Shown: one piece after another, positions 1 to 9,562 of the stretch
How the letters are laid out: each line of letters opens with the position of its first letter
How positions within the stretch are numbered: the stretch's first letter is position 1
NCBI GenBank assembly: GCA_029867005.1
Contig: CP123443.1
Span: 62,001-126,000, forward strand
DNA from: Candidatus Haliotispira prima
Lineage (GTDB): Bacteria; Spirochaetota; Spirochaetia; SP-2023
Direction of reading: 5' to 3'
Length of the DNA stretch: 64,000 nt
Translations under genes and position numbers: made by a program
Notes under the pieces: generated by a model
Database searches by the model: none
What the model saw: only the letters and a program-made list of their open reading frames with translations
What the model was told of the DNA's origin: nothing

Positions 1-1
1 A

Positions 2-148
2 GGGACGATCAAGGAAGAATTGCCGGTCGGTTTTCAGACTGCGGAATTTTTACAGGACAAGGGGTTTGTCGATAAGGTTGTGGACCGCCGGGTTTTGCGT
101 TCCACCTTGCGTTTTTTGTTGGAGACCCACAAAAATAATATATTTTAG
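2..148 (+). CDS. accD: acetyl-CoA carboxylase carboxyltransferase subunit beta, C-terminal end (partial)
   Basis: The last 48 codons of a gene that begins before the window, ending at TAG 146-148. The peptide carries the AccD C-terminal signature: a TI+E.LP.GFQ.AEFL segment followed by KGFVD+VV.R..+R..L..LL. In the family this is the end of the carboxyltransferase domain that moves CO2 from biotin to acetyl-CoA, the first step of fatty-acid synthesis. The zinc ribbon and catalytic core lie upstream and cannot be judged. Assignment rests on the short tail only, but the match to the AccD pattern is close. Confidence 0.8.
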   Translation, partial: GTIKEELPVGFQTAEFLQDKGFVDKVVDRRVLRSTLRFLLETHKNNIF

Positions 149-169
149 GACAGAATTGGGAAATGCATA

Positions 170-207
170 CGGCAAAAGAGTGTGGTAAGCAGCGCACTCT
201 TTTGCCG
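170..207 (+). terminator. 13-bp perfect stem-loop after accD
   Basis: CGGCAAAAGAGTG at 170-182 is exactly complementary to CACTCTTTTGCCG at 195-207, with a 12-nt loop. It lies 21 nt after the accD stop. There is no clean U-tract after the stem, so it may be a terminator, an mRNA processing or stability hairpin, or an attenuator for the gene that follows. Confidence 0.5.
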
Positions 208-225
208 TGTTCGGGAGGCTTTGCT

Positions 226-339
226 ATGAAAGAATGGACAATCCGGAATGTTTCGTGCCTTTTCCCGGGAGTTTTGAAGTCTCCGGGGACTCCGGAGAAA
301 ATCAACCGCAGAGCTGTTCCGAAATGGTCGAGATGCTAA
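226..339 (+). CDS. possible 37-codon leader peptide
   Basis: ATG at 226 sits 7 nt after a strong GGGAGG ribosome site (213-218) and opens a 37-residue basic peptide ending at TAA 337-339. That stop lies just past ATG 333, the best start of the next gene by signal-peptide position, which itself lacks a good ribosome site. The arrangement suggests translational coupling. The alternative is that GGGAGG serves the in-frame ATG at 234, 15 nt away, a poor spacing. No homology is recognised. Confidence 0.3.
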   Translation: MKEWTIRNVSCLFPGVLKSPGTPEKINRRAVPKWSRC

Positions 340-3300
340 AATCCGGGTCGTTTTGTTTTCCAAAACTATTTCCAGCCTGTTTTATTTTTTCCATAGCTTT
401 TGGGGCTGTTCTGCCCCTCCGTGCCCAAGACGGTGCCCAAGACCGGAACCGGGCAGAGGAAGTGGCGGAGGTGGCCACGACTGATAGCGGTAAAGCCGCA
501 ATTGAACATGGCCAATGGAGCCCGGAGCAATTGCTGCGACAGGGTTTTCGTGCCTACCACAATAGAGACTGGCCGGATGTGGCCAAAAACCTGAGCGAAG
601 CGGCTCTCTCCTTCTCAAAGAATGATTTACTGTATTTATATTTGGGTACAGCTTACCAAATCCTCGGCCAGGACCTTTTGGCTGAGCAGACATTGATACA
701 CGGTGTCAACCTGCAAGGGGAGAATATGCAGAAAATTGCCTTTGTGCTGGGCAATTATTACTACTCTGTGGGGCACTACGATAAGGCTGTTGATGCCTAT
801 AATCTGGCGACTTGGGGCGAGAAGCAGTTGGTTCAGGCTTTCCTGAATCGGGCCAACTTATACCTCAGTCACGGTTTCTATTCAAATGCTTTAAATGACT
901 ATATTTACTTTTTGTTCCGCAAGCCATTTGACCCGCAGCGGGAAAAAATAGAAATCGTAATCCGAAAATTGACTGAATTGGGAGCCGAGAGCCGTATTCA
1001 GATAGATGGCAATGTGATTCCTGAAAGATTTTCACCGAGATATCCGTATCCCGGAGGCTACAATGGTTTGCAGAGCAGTGGACTGGCCGGAAATAGTCCC
1101 AACGGTTTACCTTCGGATGGCACCGCCGGTTCCGGCACAGGGCAAAGGGAAGGGACAAGTGGCGGAGCTTCCGGTTCTGATTCGGGAGGTTCGGGTAGTG
1201 GATCCGGAAGGGATTCTTTAGCGGGGACTTCCGGCAGCGGAACTGGTTCCGGCGCAGGTACAGAGACTGGCACGGGCCAAGGAGAAGGGATAAATGGCAG
1301 GGCTTCCAATGCGGATTTGAGAGGTTCGGGTAGTGGTTCCGGAAAGGATTCCTTAGCCGGAAATTCCGGTGTTGGTTCTGGTTTTGATACAGGTACCGGA
1401 ACGGGACAAAGGGAAGGGACAAGTGGCGGAGCTTCCGGTTCTGATTCGGGAGGTTCGGGTAGTGGATTCGGGAAGGATTCTTTAGCCGGGAATATTGGCA
1501 ATGGAACCAACTCTGATAGGACTTCCGGCACCTCCGGTATTGATTCTGGTTCTGATAGAGGTACAGGTACGGGCGGAGGAGAAGGTACAAATGGCGGAGC
1601 TTCCAATGCTGATTCGAGAGGTTCCGGTAGCGGATCCGGAAGGGATTCCTTAGCCGGAAATTCCGGTGTTGATACGGGTTCCGGCTCCGGTACAGGTACC
1701 GATTCCGGAACGGGCCAAGGGGAAGGGACAAGTGGCGGAGCTTCCGGTTCTGACTCGGGAGGTTCCGGTAGTGGATCCGGGAAGGATTCCTTAGCGGGGA
1801 ATATTGGCAATGAAACAACCGGTTCCGGCAGAGGTACAGGCACTGACACGGGCCAGGGAGAAGACACAAATGGCAGGGCTTCCAATGCGGATTTGAGAGG
1901 TTCCGGTAGTGGTTCTGGTTTTGATACAGGTTCCGGCTCCGGTACAGGTACCGATTCCGGAACGGGGCAAAGGGAAGGGAGAAATGGCGAAGCTTCCGGT
2001 TCTGACTCGGGAGGTTCCGGTAGTGGTTCCGGAAGGGATTCCTTAGCCGGGAATATTGGCAATGGAGCCAACTCTGATAGGACTTCCGGCACCTCCGGTA
2101 TTGATTCTGGTTCTGATACAGGTACAGGTACGGGCCAAGGGCAACGGGTAAATGGCGGAGCTTCCGGTTCTGACTCGAGCGGTTCCGGCAGTAGTTCCGG
2201 AAGGGATTCCTTAGCCGGGAATATTGGCAACGGAACCGGATTCGATAAGTCTTCCGGCACCTCCGGTATTGATTCCGGTGCCGGTTCTGATACGGGTACA
2301 GGTACCGGAACGGGGCAAGGAGAAGGGGCAAATGACGGAGCTTCCGGTGTGGAATCCGGCGGTTCCGGTAGTGGATCCGGAAAGGATTCCTTAGCCGGGA
2401 ATATTGGCAACGGAACAGGATTCGATAAGTCTTCCGGGGCCTCTGGTGCCGATTCTGATGCGGGTTCTGGCTCCAGCACAGGTACAGGCTCCGGAACGGA
2501 TGAAGGGGCAGGGGCAAATGGCAGAGGTTCGGGTAGTGGGTCCGGAAGGGATTCCTTAGCGGGAAATTTTGGAGATGGCACCAATTCCGATAAGTCTTCC
2601 GGTACGTCCGGTATTGGTTCCGGTTCTGATACGGATTCTGGCACGGGTGCCGATTCCGGAACGGGGCAAGGAGAAGGGGCAAATGGCAGAGCTTCCGGTG
2701 CGGTTCCGGGAGGTTCCGGAACAGATTCTTTAGCCGGGAATATTGGTAATGAAACCAGGTCTGACAGGACCTCCCGGACTTCTGATACAGGTTCCGGCAC
2801 GGGCCAAGGAAAAGGGGTAAATGACGGAGTTTCCACTGCCGATTCGGGAGGTTCCGGCAGTGGGGTCGGAAAAGATTCTTTAGCCGGGAATATTGGAGAC
2901 GGAACCAATTCGGATAAGTCTTTCGGGACTTCCGGCATTGATTCCGGTTCTGATACGGGTTCTGGCACGGGTACCGGTTCCGGTACGGGGCAAAGAGAAG
3001 AAAGAAATGGGGGCGGTGCCGGTAGTGGATCCGGAAAAGATTTCTTGGCGGGAAATTCCGGCAACGGTGGCCCTGAAGGCCCAATTGACGGAGTTGACGG
3101 GGCTGAAATCGGCGGGCCACCAGGGACCTCTCCGGTCGATAGTCTGACCGGTGGTCAGGGCTTGGCCAATGCGTTGCCCCAAGAGGGGAAAGGAAGCGGG
3201 AACCAAGGTACCGGTTCTAATCTCGCAAATGGGGGAGAGAGCAGGCAAGGTTCCGGGACCGAAGATTCTTCTGAGGAGAACAGGGAAGATTATAGCAATG

Positions 3301-3548
3301 AAGATTATAGCAATAAGGAAGATTCCCTAAAGAATGGGAGTGGCAATTCGCCGGATAAGACGTATCGCCGGCCGGCCGGCGACAGTGGCAATACTGTGGG
3401 TACCGGGGGGCGTAAACAGGCACAGACACGACAGCTAAAGCGAACACGACGTTCGTTGCGCCGGTTAAACCATAGTGCCATTATTTTAAGCCGCAATCGG
3501 CCGGACATTATTGAACAGGCTGAAAGAATCTCCGGTATCGATGAGTAG
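333..3548 (+). CDS. exported TPR protein with a very long Gly/Ser-rich repeat region
   Basis: With the ATG at 333 the product is 1071 residues and begins with a classic signal peptide (basic start, hydrophobic stretch, cleavage after LRAQ-like end near residue 33). In-frame upstream starts exist at 234 and GTG 207, but they put about 35-40 extra residues before the signal. Roughly residues 55-220 hold TPR-like helices ([31 protein letters not shown]). From about residue 260 to 915 the chain is almost only G, S, T, D, E, N, A, with about 12 degenerate units built around GSGSG(K/R)DSLAGN. The C-terminal about 150 residues become Asn/Asp/Lys/Arg-rich. A surface or periplasmic stalk-like protein is plausible, but the function is unknown. 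It precedes another TPR gene on the same strand. Confidence 0.75.
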   Translation: MLKSGSFCFPKLFPACFIFSIAFGAVLPLRAQDGAQDRNRAEEVAEVATTDSGKAAIEHGQWSPEQLLRQGFRAYHNRDWPDVAKNLSEAALSFSKNDLLYLYLGTAYQILGQDLLAEQTLIHGVNLQGENMQKIAFVLGNYYYSVGHYDKAVDAYNLATWGEKQLVQAFLNRANLYLSHGFYSNALNDYIYFLFRKPFDPQREKIEIVIRKLTELGAESRIQIDGNVIPERFSPRYPYPGGYNGLQSSGLAGNSPNGLPSDGTAGSGTGQREGTSGGASGSDSGGSGSGSGRDSLAGTSGSGTGSGAGTETGTGQGEGINGRASNADLRGSGSGSGKDSLAGNSGVGSGFDTGTGTGQREGTSGGASGSDSGGSGSGFGKDSLAGNIGNGTNSDRTSGTSGIDSGSDRGTGTGGGEGTNGGASNADSRGSGSGSGRDSLAGNSGVDTGSGSGTGTDSGTGQGEGTSGGASGSDSGGSGSGSGKDSLAGNIGNETTGSGRGTGTDTGQGEDTNGRASNADLRGSGSGSGFDTGSGSGTGTDSGTGQREGRNGEASGSDSGGSGSGSGRDSLAGNIGNGANSDRTSGTSGIDSGSDTGTGTGQGQRVNGGASGSDSSGSGSSSGRDSLAGNIGNGTGFDKSSGTSGIDSGAGSDTGTGTGTGQGEGANDGASGVESGGSGSGSGKDSLAGNIGNGTGFDKSSGASGADSDAGSGSSTGTGSGTDEGAGANGRGSGSGSGRDSLAGNFGDGTNSDKSSGTSGIGSGSDTDSGTGADSGTGQGEGANGRASGAVPGGSGTDSLAGNIGNETRSDRTSRTSDTGSGTGQGKGVNDGVSTADSGGSGSGVGKDSLAGNIGDGTNSDKSFGTSGIDSGSDTGSGTGTGSGTGQREERNGGGAGSGSGKDFLAGNSGNGGPEGPIDGVDGAEIGGPPGTSPVDSLTGGQGLANALPQEGKGSGNQGTGSNLANGGESRQGSGTEDSSEENREDYSNEDYSNKEDSLKNGSGNSPDKTYRRPAGDSGNTVGTGGRKQAQTRQLKRTRRSLRRLNHSAIILSRNRPDIIEQAERISGIDE
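1118..3065 (+). repeat. degenerate in-frame Gly/Ser coding repeats
   Basis: About 2 kb inside the previous gene, made of variable-length units. The most conserved core is GSGSG(K/R)DSLAGN, seen about 12 times, with intervening T/S/G/D tracts ([16 protein letters not shown] type). Codon choice (ggt/tcc/ggc/gat) keeps the opposite strand open as well, giving long Pro-rich antisense frames that I regard as artefacts. Confidence 0.8.
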
Positions 3549-3640
3549 CTTCGGATAAGCTGTTTTGAATTCTGTACTACAATATTCTAAATTTTTTCCG
3601 GTATGTTTTTGAGTATAAGGGTAATACCTTGGAGCGACGA

Positions 3641-5404
3641 ATGACAAATACAGAATCAGAATCATCTGAGTCGGAAAAGAAATCCGGCAAGGAAGGCCGG
3701 AGGAAGATTGTCATCCTGATTTTGCTGCTGGCCCTGTTTGGTGGTATGGGTACCGGTACATTCCTGCTGTGGAGGGCCCTCCGAAATTCGAAGAATGCGG
3801 AAGGCCCGTTACAGGCGGCGGATCACAGAGGATTGAAGTTTCTCCTGCAAAAGTATGTTGATGCCAATCATTATGAAGAGGCTTTTGCCCTGTTAAATCA
3901 GGCCCTGCTCCGCAATCCGGATGACGAAGAGCTCCAACGCCATCTGGAAGAATTACTGGACCGGAAGGAACAGGCTGATCGCGAGGGTGGTGGGGCAGCG
4001 GTCAGAGACAATCAGCGCGAACTGACGGATAAGTTGTCTGAACAGAATGTCGCTTTGCAAAGGCAGAGAAAATCCCTCGAAAGACGGTTTGACCAACTGA
4101 TAAAGGAACAGAAGACACGGAACCTTCAGCAGCCTGAAGACAGACAAAAGGACGAGGAATCGATTCTCGAATTGATTGATCAAGGCCAAGAGTCCGGGAA
4201 CAATTCCCGGGAAGAGTCCCGGGCGCAAAGTGAGAAAGTGGCCCCGGACCGGGTTGAAGATACGGAACCTTCGGCGAAGAAGGCGGCCAATCTGGTTTAC
4301 GATGATATCGTGGGAAGACCCGTGGATCCGTATGACAGCGAATTGGCCTATTTGCGCGGTATTGCCCTGTACCGACAGGGAAAATACCAAGAGGCGGCGG
4401 ACAGCTTTAACGAGTACATTGACGGCGGGGGGAAGAATCTGCGGGCCTATTACGCTCTGGGCCTTTCTTATAAGCGGTTGTCCCTCAACGACAAAGCCCG
4501 GCAATCTTATCAGAAGGGAATTGCCAAGGGGCTGGAGCATGCGGCGACGTATTGGGAATTGTCCAAGCTGGAACTGGATGAGGGAAGGCCCGGAGAGACC
4601 CTCGAATACGTCAAAAAGGCGTTGTCTTTGAAGTATGATGACAGCCGTTACCTGCAAACCAAGGGCGCGGCCCTGTTCCAGCTCAAACGCTATGGGGAGG
4701 CCGCCGATGCTTACAGTCTGGCGGATAAGTCGAGTACAGAGGCGGAGGAGAAGGGCCTGATCAACTACAACAAGGGTCTGAGTTACTACAATGGTGCTTG
4801 GTATCCCGAGGCTGAGGCCGCTTTTAACCAGGCCGTATCGGAGGATGATAAAAAGGCCGAATATGTCTTGGGTTTGGCTGATGCCCAAATCGCTGCGGGC
4901 AAAGACGAATCGGCCCGGAAGACTCTGGCCTCTGCTGCGGAGAAGTTTCCGGAGAATATCGATCTGCTGCTGACCCAAGGCAATATCTACTTGAGACAGA
5001 ACCAATATGACCAAGCCTTGGAGGTGTTCCGGGAGGCCTACGACAGGAACCCGGAACACCCCAAGGTCATCAACAACTTGGGGTTGGCCTATATGAATAC
5101 GGGGCGTTTTGACCAAAGCCGCGCATTTTTCCGCAAGGCCATCAAAGGGAATCCGGACAACAGTATGCTCTGGTTCAACTTGGCCTTGGTGGATGTCGCG
5201 ACAGAACAGCACGATGCTGCAATCGACAGCTTGGAGAAAACAGTCTCTTTGAACAGTAAAATGAGTGAGTCTTACTACCTGTTGACCAAAGCATACTTGG
5301 CCATCAAGTACCGCGAGAAGGCGGAAGATACTTTGGATCGGTTGCGCCGGGCCGATCCGCGTTATTCCAAGATTGTCGAGCTGGAAGGGCTACTGGCGAG
5401 GTAA
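3641..5404 (+). CDS. membrane-anchored TPR protein
   Basis: 587 residues from ATG 3641, which has GGAG 6 nt upstream. A TTG at 3629 extends the frame but lies before the ribosome site. Residues about 1-24 are charged, followed by one hydrophobic segment (IVILILLLALFGGMGTGTFLLW), so this is an N-terminal anchor with the rest outside the membrane. A highly charged stretch at about residues 110-210 looks coiled-coil. From about 225 to the end there are tandem TPR units (for example ALYRQGKYQEAADSF, NLGLAYMNTGRFDQSRAFF, NLALVDVATEQHDAAIDSL). TPR arrays bind other proteins; the partner is unknown. It follows the TPR/Gly-Ser gene after about 90 nt, so the two may be co-transcribed. Confidence 0.8.
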   Translation: MTNTESESSESEKKSGKEGRRKIVILILLLALFGGMGTGTFLLWRALRNSKNAEGPLQAADHRGLKFLLQKYVDANHYEEAFALLNQALLRNPDDEELQRHLEELLDRKEQADREGGGAAVRDNQRELTDKLSEQNVALQRQRKSLERRFDQLIKEQKTRNLQQPEDRQKDEESILELIDQGQESGNNSREESRAQSEKVAPDRVEDTEPSAKKAANLVYDDIVGRPVDPYDSELAYLRGIALYRQGKYQEAADSFNEYIDGGGKNLRAYYALGLSYKRLSLNDKARQSYQKGIAKGLEHAATYWELSKLELDEGRPGETLEYVKKALSLKYDDSRYLQTKGAALFQLKRYGEAADAYSLADKSSTEAEEKGLINYNKGLSYYNGAWYPEAEAAFNQAVSEDDKKAEYVLGLADAQIAAGKDESARKTLASAAEKFPENIDLLLTQGNIYLRQNQYDQALEVFREAYDRNPEHPKVINNLGLAYMNTGRFDQSRAFFRKAIKGNPDNSMLWFNLALVDVATEQHDAAIDSLEKTVSLNSKMSESYYLLTKAYLAIKYREKAEDTLDRLRRADPRYSKIVELEGLLAR

Positions 5405-5464
5405 TCTTCTTGGCCAAGCCCGCCTTTCCGGCCGGCTCTTTTTCTTTTCTTTCCTTCTCCTCAA

Positions 5465-6355
5465 GTGGAGGCCGTTGTGGTTGCACCCTTTGCACCTGTT
5501 GCATCCGTTGCATCTCGGGTAGATTATCAAGTGATGTTGCAAGTTCGTCTCGGTTCGCGGCGGCTGCCGCGCAAGGCTTTGTTGCCGCTGGGCGGGGCTG
5601 TCTCGGAGGCGGATTTAGCCTTTCGGCCTTGTGTTCTGGATTGGGTGCTGTACCACCTGCGTCAAAGTCGGCGGGTGCAACGTTTTGTGCTGCTGTGTCC
5701 GTACGGTGATGTTTCAACCTTGGCCCCCTATGCGGAACGCCATGGTTTTGAGTTGTTTGGAGGCCCGGAACAGGACGTATTGGAGCGTTTTTGTTGTGCT
5801 CTACAGTCCTACCCGGCTCGGTATTGTTTCCGCGCCACCGGTGACAATCCGCTGGCGCACGGTTCCCTGTCGGATTTTATGGTGGCACAACTGGAGCGGC
5901 GGTTCCGCGATGCTCCGGATCTTTACCGTATTGAAGGTCTGCCGTATGGTTTTGCTGTGGAGCTGTTTCGCAGTGCGGCTTTGCTGCGCTTGCGGCAGCC
6001 GGAGCCGGGTTGGATGTTGGAGAGTGAAGACCGCGAACACGTGACTCGTTTTTTATACCGCCGGCCGCAGGATTTTGCCTTGCGTCATGATTCCCTGTCA
6101 GAGCTTTTGGGGCCGGACTTTGCTGGCTTGGCTTCCCTGCGTTTGACACTGGATACGGCCCAAGATTACCAGTTTTTGCAGCAGTTGTTTGTCCGTTCAC
6201 AACAGCGGGGCATCCTGCCGTCCGCACCCAATTGGGGTACGGCTGAGCCGTCAGTTTCGGCGGGGGGGCCGGGATTCGCATGCTTTCCGGACCTTTTGCC
6301 GGCTCTTCGCGACATAGCTATTTCTTTAGGGAAAATTCCGGAATCTCCCGAGTAA
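5465..6355 (+). CDS. SpsF-like cytidylyltransferase family protein
   Basis: The N-terminus has the nucleotidyltransferase signature of the SpsF / acylneuraminate cytidylyltransferase family: LQVRLGSRRLPRKALLPLGG, matching the family's (I/L)QAR.GS.RLPGK.L. It is followed by a VL.....R......V.LCPYGD pattern and a R.TGDNPL motif, typical of the second nucleotide/metal site. Such proteins prepare sugars or lipid precursors for surface glycans. The frame opens at GTG 5465, but family alignment would put the start nearer the GTG/ATG at 5531-5534; no ribosome site decides it. The last about 30 residues are poorly conserved. Substrate is unknown. Confidence 0.7.
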   Translation: MEAVVVAPFAPVASVASRVDYQVMLQVRLGSRRLPRKALLPLGGAVSEADLAFRPCVLDWVLYHLRQSRRVQRFVLLCPYGDVSTLAPYAERHGFELFGGPEQDVLERFCCALQSYPARYCFRATGDNPLAHGSLSDFMVAQLERRFRDAPDLYRIEGLPYGFAVELFRSAALLRLRQPEPGWMLESEDREHVTRFLYRRPQDFALRHDSLSELLGPDFAGLASLRLTLDTAQDYQFLQQLFVRSQQRGILPSAPNWGTAEPSVSAGGPGFACFPDLLPALRDIAISLGKIPESPE

Positions 6356-6376
6356 ACGGACCCGGGATGCAGAAGT

Positions 6377-7483
6377 TTAAAAGCGCAGCAGGTAGTGGCC
6401 ACAGTAGCGTAGCCATTCCTGTGCCTGCTTGTAATCCGGGATGGCCTGTTCGACCAGTTGCCAAAAGCGCGGTGAGTGATTGAATTCGATTAGGTGGGTC
6501 AGTTCGTGTACGACCACGTAGTCTATAACCCAAAGTGGGGCGAAGATTAATTGCCAATTAAAGGTCAGTTCGTGATTTGGCGAACAGCAGCCCCACCGGG
6601 CCTTATATTTGCGTACTCTAATTTGTTTTGGGCCGTTGAGGGACGAATAGTTGGGGGACGATGGATTTTGAAATGCCGGGTTTGGGTCTGCCGAGTTTTG
6701 CAGCCGTTTTTGCCATAATTGACAGCGTTCCCGGAACAGCTCCAAGGAGGTGGCCAGCAATGACCGTTCCAAATATTTTTTTTCTTGGGTATTCAATTCT
6801 CCGGGCCGGGTCAGCTCGTTTGGTGGGGCATTTCGTGACGGGGGTACGGGGAAGCTGAGTACTTCGGGGCCGATTCTGAGACCTGAATCACCGGAGGAGG
6901 CTTTGCCCCGGACATGTTTGCTTTCGGGTGGATGTTTTTGCAGAAGGTAGCTGCGTCCCATAAATAAAATGGGTCGGCCAATGCCCGGTGTTTCCCGGTA
7001 GAGCCGGACTGCCGGCTCCGGTTCCCGGCTATTTTTGTCGTCCCGGGAAACCGGCCGGAACCGGCCGGGGATTTGTTCCGGTTTGCGATATTGTCGGGTC
7101 AACCAGTCTTGCTTGCTCAACAGGAAGCGGAGTATGTCTTTCCGGGGCATCGTTGCGGGCAGGCGCAGCCGGACGGAATAGGGCACGGGCCGCTCGGCGT
7201 TCGATTGTTCCCGTTCTGTCGGGGCCTCAGGAGTTGCAGGTGCCGGACGGGGGAGACAGAGGGACTCCCAACGGAGTTCCCAATTGGGCAAAACTTGGAG
7301 CTCTATGGTCTTGCGCCGGAGACTGGGGATGATGGAAAAAGCCTGTTCCGATCCGATCAGGGCGAAAAAGCCACATTGCCGCAAATCCTGCATCAAGCCG
7401 GTGTAGTCGACCCCGGAAGGGGACTGACCACACCGGCTTGCGCTCTTTTTTCGTTTGGAGGAACCGCGCTTGCCGACTGCCAT
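6377..7483 (-). CDS. YgjP-type (DUF45) zinc metallopeptidase-like protein
   Basis: The C-terminal about 90 residues carry the YgjP/DUF45 signature: RWG.CSP...L.FNWQL..AP..VIDYVVVHELTHL.E.NHS..FW, ending PDYK.A..WLR. The HELTH motif is the HExxH zinc site. The family has about 230 residues; here 368, with long Arg/Pro-rich insertions in the N-terminal half (a split PVPYSVRLRLPATM segment still resembles the family's beta region). Function of the family is poorly defined (predicted metal-dependent hydrolase). It converges on the cytidylyltransferase gene, only 21 nt between stop codons. Start ATG 7483 has no clear ribosome site. Confidence 0.8.
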   Translation of the reverse strand: MAVGKRGSSKRKKSASRCGQSPSGVDYTGLMQDLRQCGFFALIGSEQAFSIIPSLRRKTIELQVLPNWELRWESLCLPRPAPATPEAPTEREQSNAERPVPYSVRLRLPATMPRKDILRFLLSKQDWLTRQYRKPEQIPGRFRPVSRDDKNSREPEPAVRLYRETPGIGRPILFMGRSYLLQKHPPESKHVRGKASSGDSGLRIGPEVLSFPVPPSRNAPPNELTRPGELNTQEKKYLERSLLATSLELFRERCQLWQKRLQNSADPNPAFQNPSSPNYSSLNGPKQIRVRKYKARWGCCSPNHELTFNWQLIFAPLWVIDYVVVHELTHLIEFNHSPRFWQLVEQAIPDYKQAQEWLRYCGHYLLRF

Positions 7484-7569
7484 GGTGACAGAAAAGCATA
7501 GATCAGCCGGTGAATCTTGTAAAGGCTTCCCGGGGTTTAGACTTTGGCAGGCTTGGAGACAACCCTTCC

Positions 7570-8427
7570 TTATTTTTTCAGCTTGTTGTACATCTTCACC
7601 AAATCGCCGTTGCTCTGTGTCTTCATGGTGTCAAAAAAGCCGGTATCGACCTGTGCCAAATATTTCTCTACTTCACTGCGGCCTGCTTTGCGGCTGGAAA
7701 TTTTTGCCGCGATAATCGCCACGTGCGTTTTCAATTCTTCCAGGCGTTGGCGTTCTTCCTCACTTTCCAGTTTTGTCAAAGCAGCTTCGTAGCCATCAAA
7801 GAACGACTTCACGTGTTGCAATTGTTCTTTTGTCAGGTTTTTGAAGTAGGTCGGTATGTACACTGTGGTACGCAGATATATCTGCTTGGCTTCCAAATTA
7901 CCCGGGATGTTAGGCAGAACAAAATCATAATTGGCCAAGCCACGGTTCGTATAATTAATCTTGTCTTTGAGCTTGCTGCTCTTGTCCGCGACTCCCATGT
8001 TGATTTCTCCGGCAATCAGGCCCAAGCCTAAATCATTGCGGTTGCGGCGGTAAATGCGATTGATGATTTTGCCGGCTCGCGTCACCATTTTCAGGGATTC
8101 GCTCTTGTTTTTTATGTCGCGGGAGAGCAGGAACAGGGTGATGGCGGCCTTACGTTTCTCTGCCTGTGAGCCATTTTCGGCTTTGGTCAGGGCCTCTTCT
8201 TCGCTGCTGTAGTGTTCCCAAAATTCCAGGGGCAGAATTGGTGTGTTTATCTCCATCTCCTGGGCCTGTAGGCCGGACAGTTGCAGGGTGGTAAGAGCCC
8301 AGAACAAAAGAGGCAACAACAGGAGCTGCCTGTAGGATTTGGGCTTATCAGTGCCGGTAGTCGGCAAAGGTTGTGATTCCGGACTCCGGAATTGTGTTCG
8401 CAGATATGTTTCGTGCTTTCCATTCAT
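7570..8427 (-). CDS. exported protein of unknown function
   Basis: 285 residues from ATG 8427, chosen because AGGAGA lies just upstream; the frame extends further to 8502 without such a site. About 35 polar residues precede a hydrophobic segment (LLLLPLLFWALTTLQLSGLQAQ), giving a long n-region signal peptide. The mature part is helical and charged, with helix-turn patterns reminiscent of degenerate TPRs (AAITLFLLSRDIKNKSESL, YFKNLTKEQLQHVKSFFDGYEAAL). I do not recognise a family. It lies 86 nt upstream of the YgjP-type gene and may share its transcript. Confidence 0.6.
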   Translation of the reverse strand: MNGKHETYLRTQFRSPESQPLPTTGTDKPKSYRQLLLLPLLFWALTTLQLSGLQAQEMEINTPILPLEFWEHYSSEEEALTKAENGSQAEKRKAAITLFLLSRDIKNKSESLKMVTRAGKIINRIYRRNRNDLGLGLIAGEINMGVADKSSKLKDKINYTNRGLANYDFVLPNIPGNLEAKQIYLRTTVYIPTYFKNLTKEQLQHVKSFFDGYEAALTKLESEEERQRLEELKTHVAIIAAKISSRKAGRSEVEKYLAQVDTGFFDTMKTQSNGDLVKMYNKLKK

Positions 8428-8888
8428 ATTTGTTTCTCCTGTTCCACAGTTTCTGACTGGATGTTCTGTGTCTGTTGACTGTTGATTAGTGAGGAATATC
8501 ACTGTGGCAGAGAGTAGGGCACTTCCGGATAAATATCTATCAGCTTTTAGTTGGATATTGTCTGCCTGAGGTTCGGAGTTGCGGTTGAGCTTCCGCCAAA
8601 TTAAGGTAATCGAAGGCTACCGATGGGTCTATATTATCCGTTTTTTCTGTGTCAAAGTTCTGTTTCAAGAAGCCGGAAAGTTCCTTTCCGGTTGGAAGAC
8701 TCGGCCTTTTGGCGGATTGGCGGATGCCATCCATTCCGTACTAAACATGAAGAGGGCAAGACCGGTTTTTCCTCCATTGGAAATGGGCCAGCCGGAAATC
8801 AGGCCATAGCAAGAGAAAGACGTACTGTAAATGTTCCCGTTATATTCTTTTTGCTTTTGCTATAGGGCTTTTTATCCTTCGGGGCCCT
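8428..8888. other. mostly non-coding stretch with one doubtful small frame
   Basis: 461 bases between the exported protein and NfeD. A 64-codon frame on the minus strand (8540-8734) starts MDGIRQSAKRPSL and has no good ribosome site or recognisable motif; I do not call it a gene. No clear hairpin or promoter was identified. Confidence 0.4.
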
Positions 8889-9389
8889 TTATTCTTCAAG
8901 CCTTTCTCCCTTAGGGCTTTCCAAGACCAATTTTACTCCACGGATCTCTTTAATCAGCATAATATGGTCTTGGGGTATCGTTTCTGTGCCATCGGTAACG
9001 GCAGTCCACACTTGGCCGCCCACTTTAGCCTGGCCTCCTGCGAAGGGCTCTATTTCGGTTAAGGTCAGTGCCTCTCGGCCAATTAGAGCGGCGATATTAG
9101 TGGGCTCTGATTTACTGCCTAAAATGCGCACACAAAAGGGGCGCAGAAAGCATATAGTTGCGACAGATACTACGGTAAAAATGATCACCTGTGCCGTAAA
9201 ATTAAAATGAAGACGCTCTGCGATTAAGGCTGCCAGTGAACCGACAGCCAACCAAACAGTGACGAAACTTGGAGAAAGAGCTTCGGTTACTAAGAAAAGA
9301 ATGAGAAGAATCAGCCAGAGTAGCCACGAACCTAACAACGGACCTAGGAACAAGCCAGGCAAAGGATCTAGCACGGACCCTCCTGCCAA
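8889..9389 (-). CDS. NfeD family membrane protein
   Basis: 166 residues. Two to three hydrophobic segments in the first 85 residues (LLWLILLILFLVTEALSPSF, AVGSLAALIAERL, FTAQVIIFTVVSVATICFL) are followed by a small soluble beta domain with the NfeD OB-fold pattern: LIGREALTLTEIEPF..GQAKVGGQVWTAV. The conserved GxxxA/V.G..WTA core is clear. NfeD proteins usually work with SPFH/stomatin proteins encoded next door; no such gene is visible here, so this is a stand-alone member. It ends at 8889 with a strongly charged tail. Confidence 0.85.
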   Translation of the reverse strand: MAGGSVLDPLPGLFLGPLLGSWLLWLILLILFLVTEALSPSFVTVWLAVGSLAALIAERLHFNFTAQVIIFTVVSVATICFLRPFCVRILGSKSEPTNIAALIGREALTLTEIEPFAGGQAKVGGQVWTAVTDGTETIPQDHIMLIKEIRGVKLVLESPKGERLEE

Positions 9390-9562
9390 AACGAGAGTGT
9401 AGTAGATGTCAAATTGTCCTCCTGCGATTTCCGTAATATCAGCTATTGTTCTTATATGGCCCGGTCAAAAGATGCCGTAAGCAACTCAGACACACGGTCA
9501 TCCTTGTTTCATACCGGGCGACACCTAACTGCTTTATTTTTGATCAGGCCGTGTTTGGGGAA

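Noticed and set aside
865-3120. Long minus-strand frames (751 and 668 codons) opposite the Gly/Ser repeat gene
   Set aside because: They exist because ggt/tcc/gat codons read as Pro/Glu/Arg-rich frames in reverse; no ribosome site, no domain, and composition follows the repeat.
3953-5212. 419-codon minus-strand frame opposite the TPR gene
   Set aside because: The plus frame has clear TPRs, a membrane anchor and a ribosome site; the reverse frame has none.
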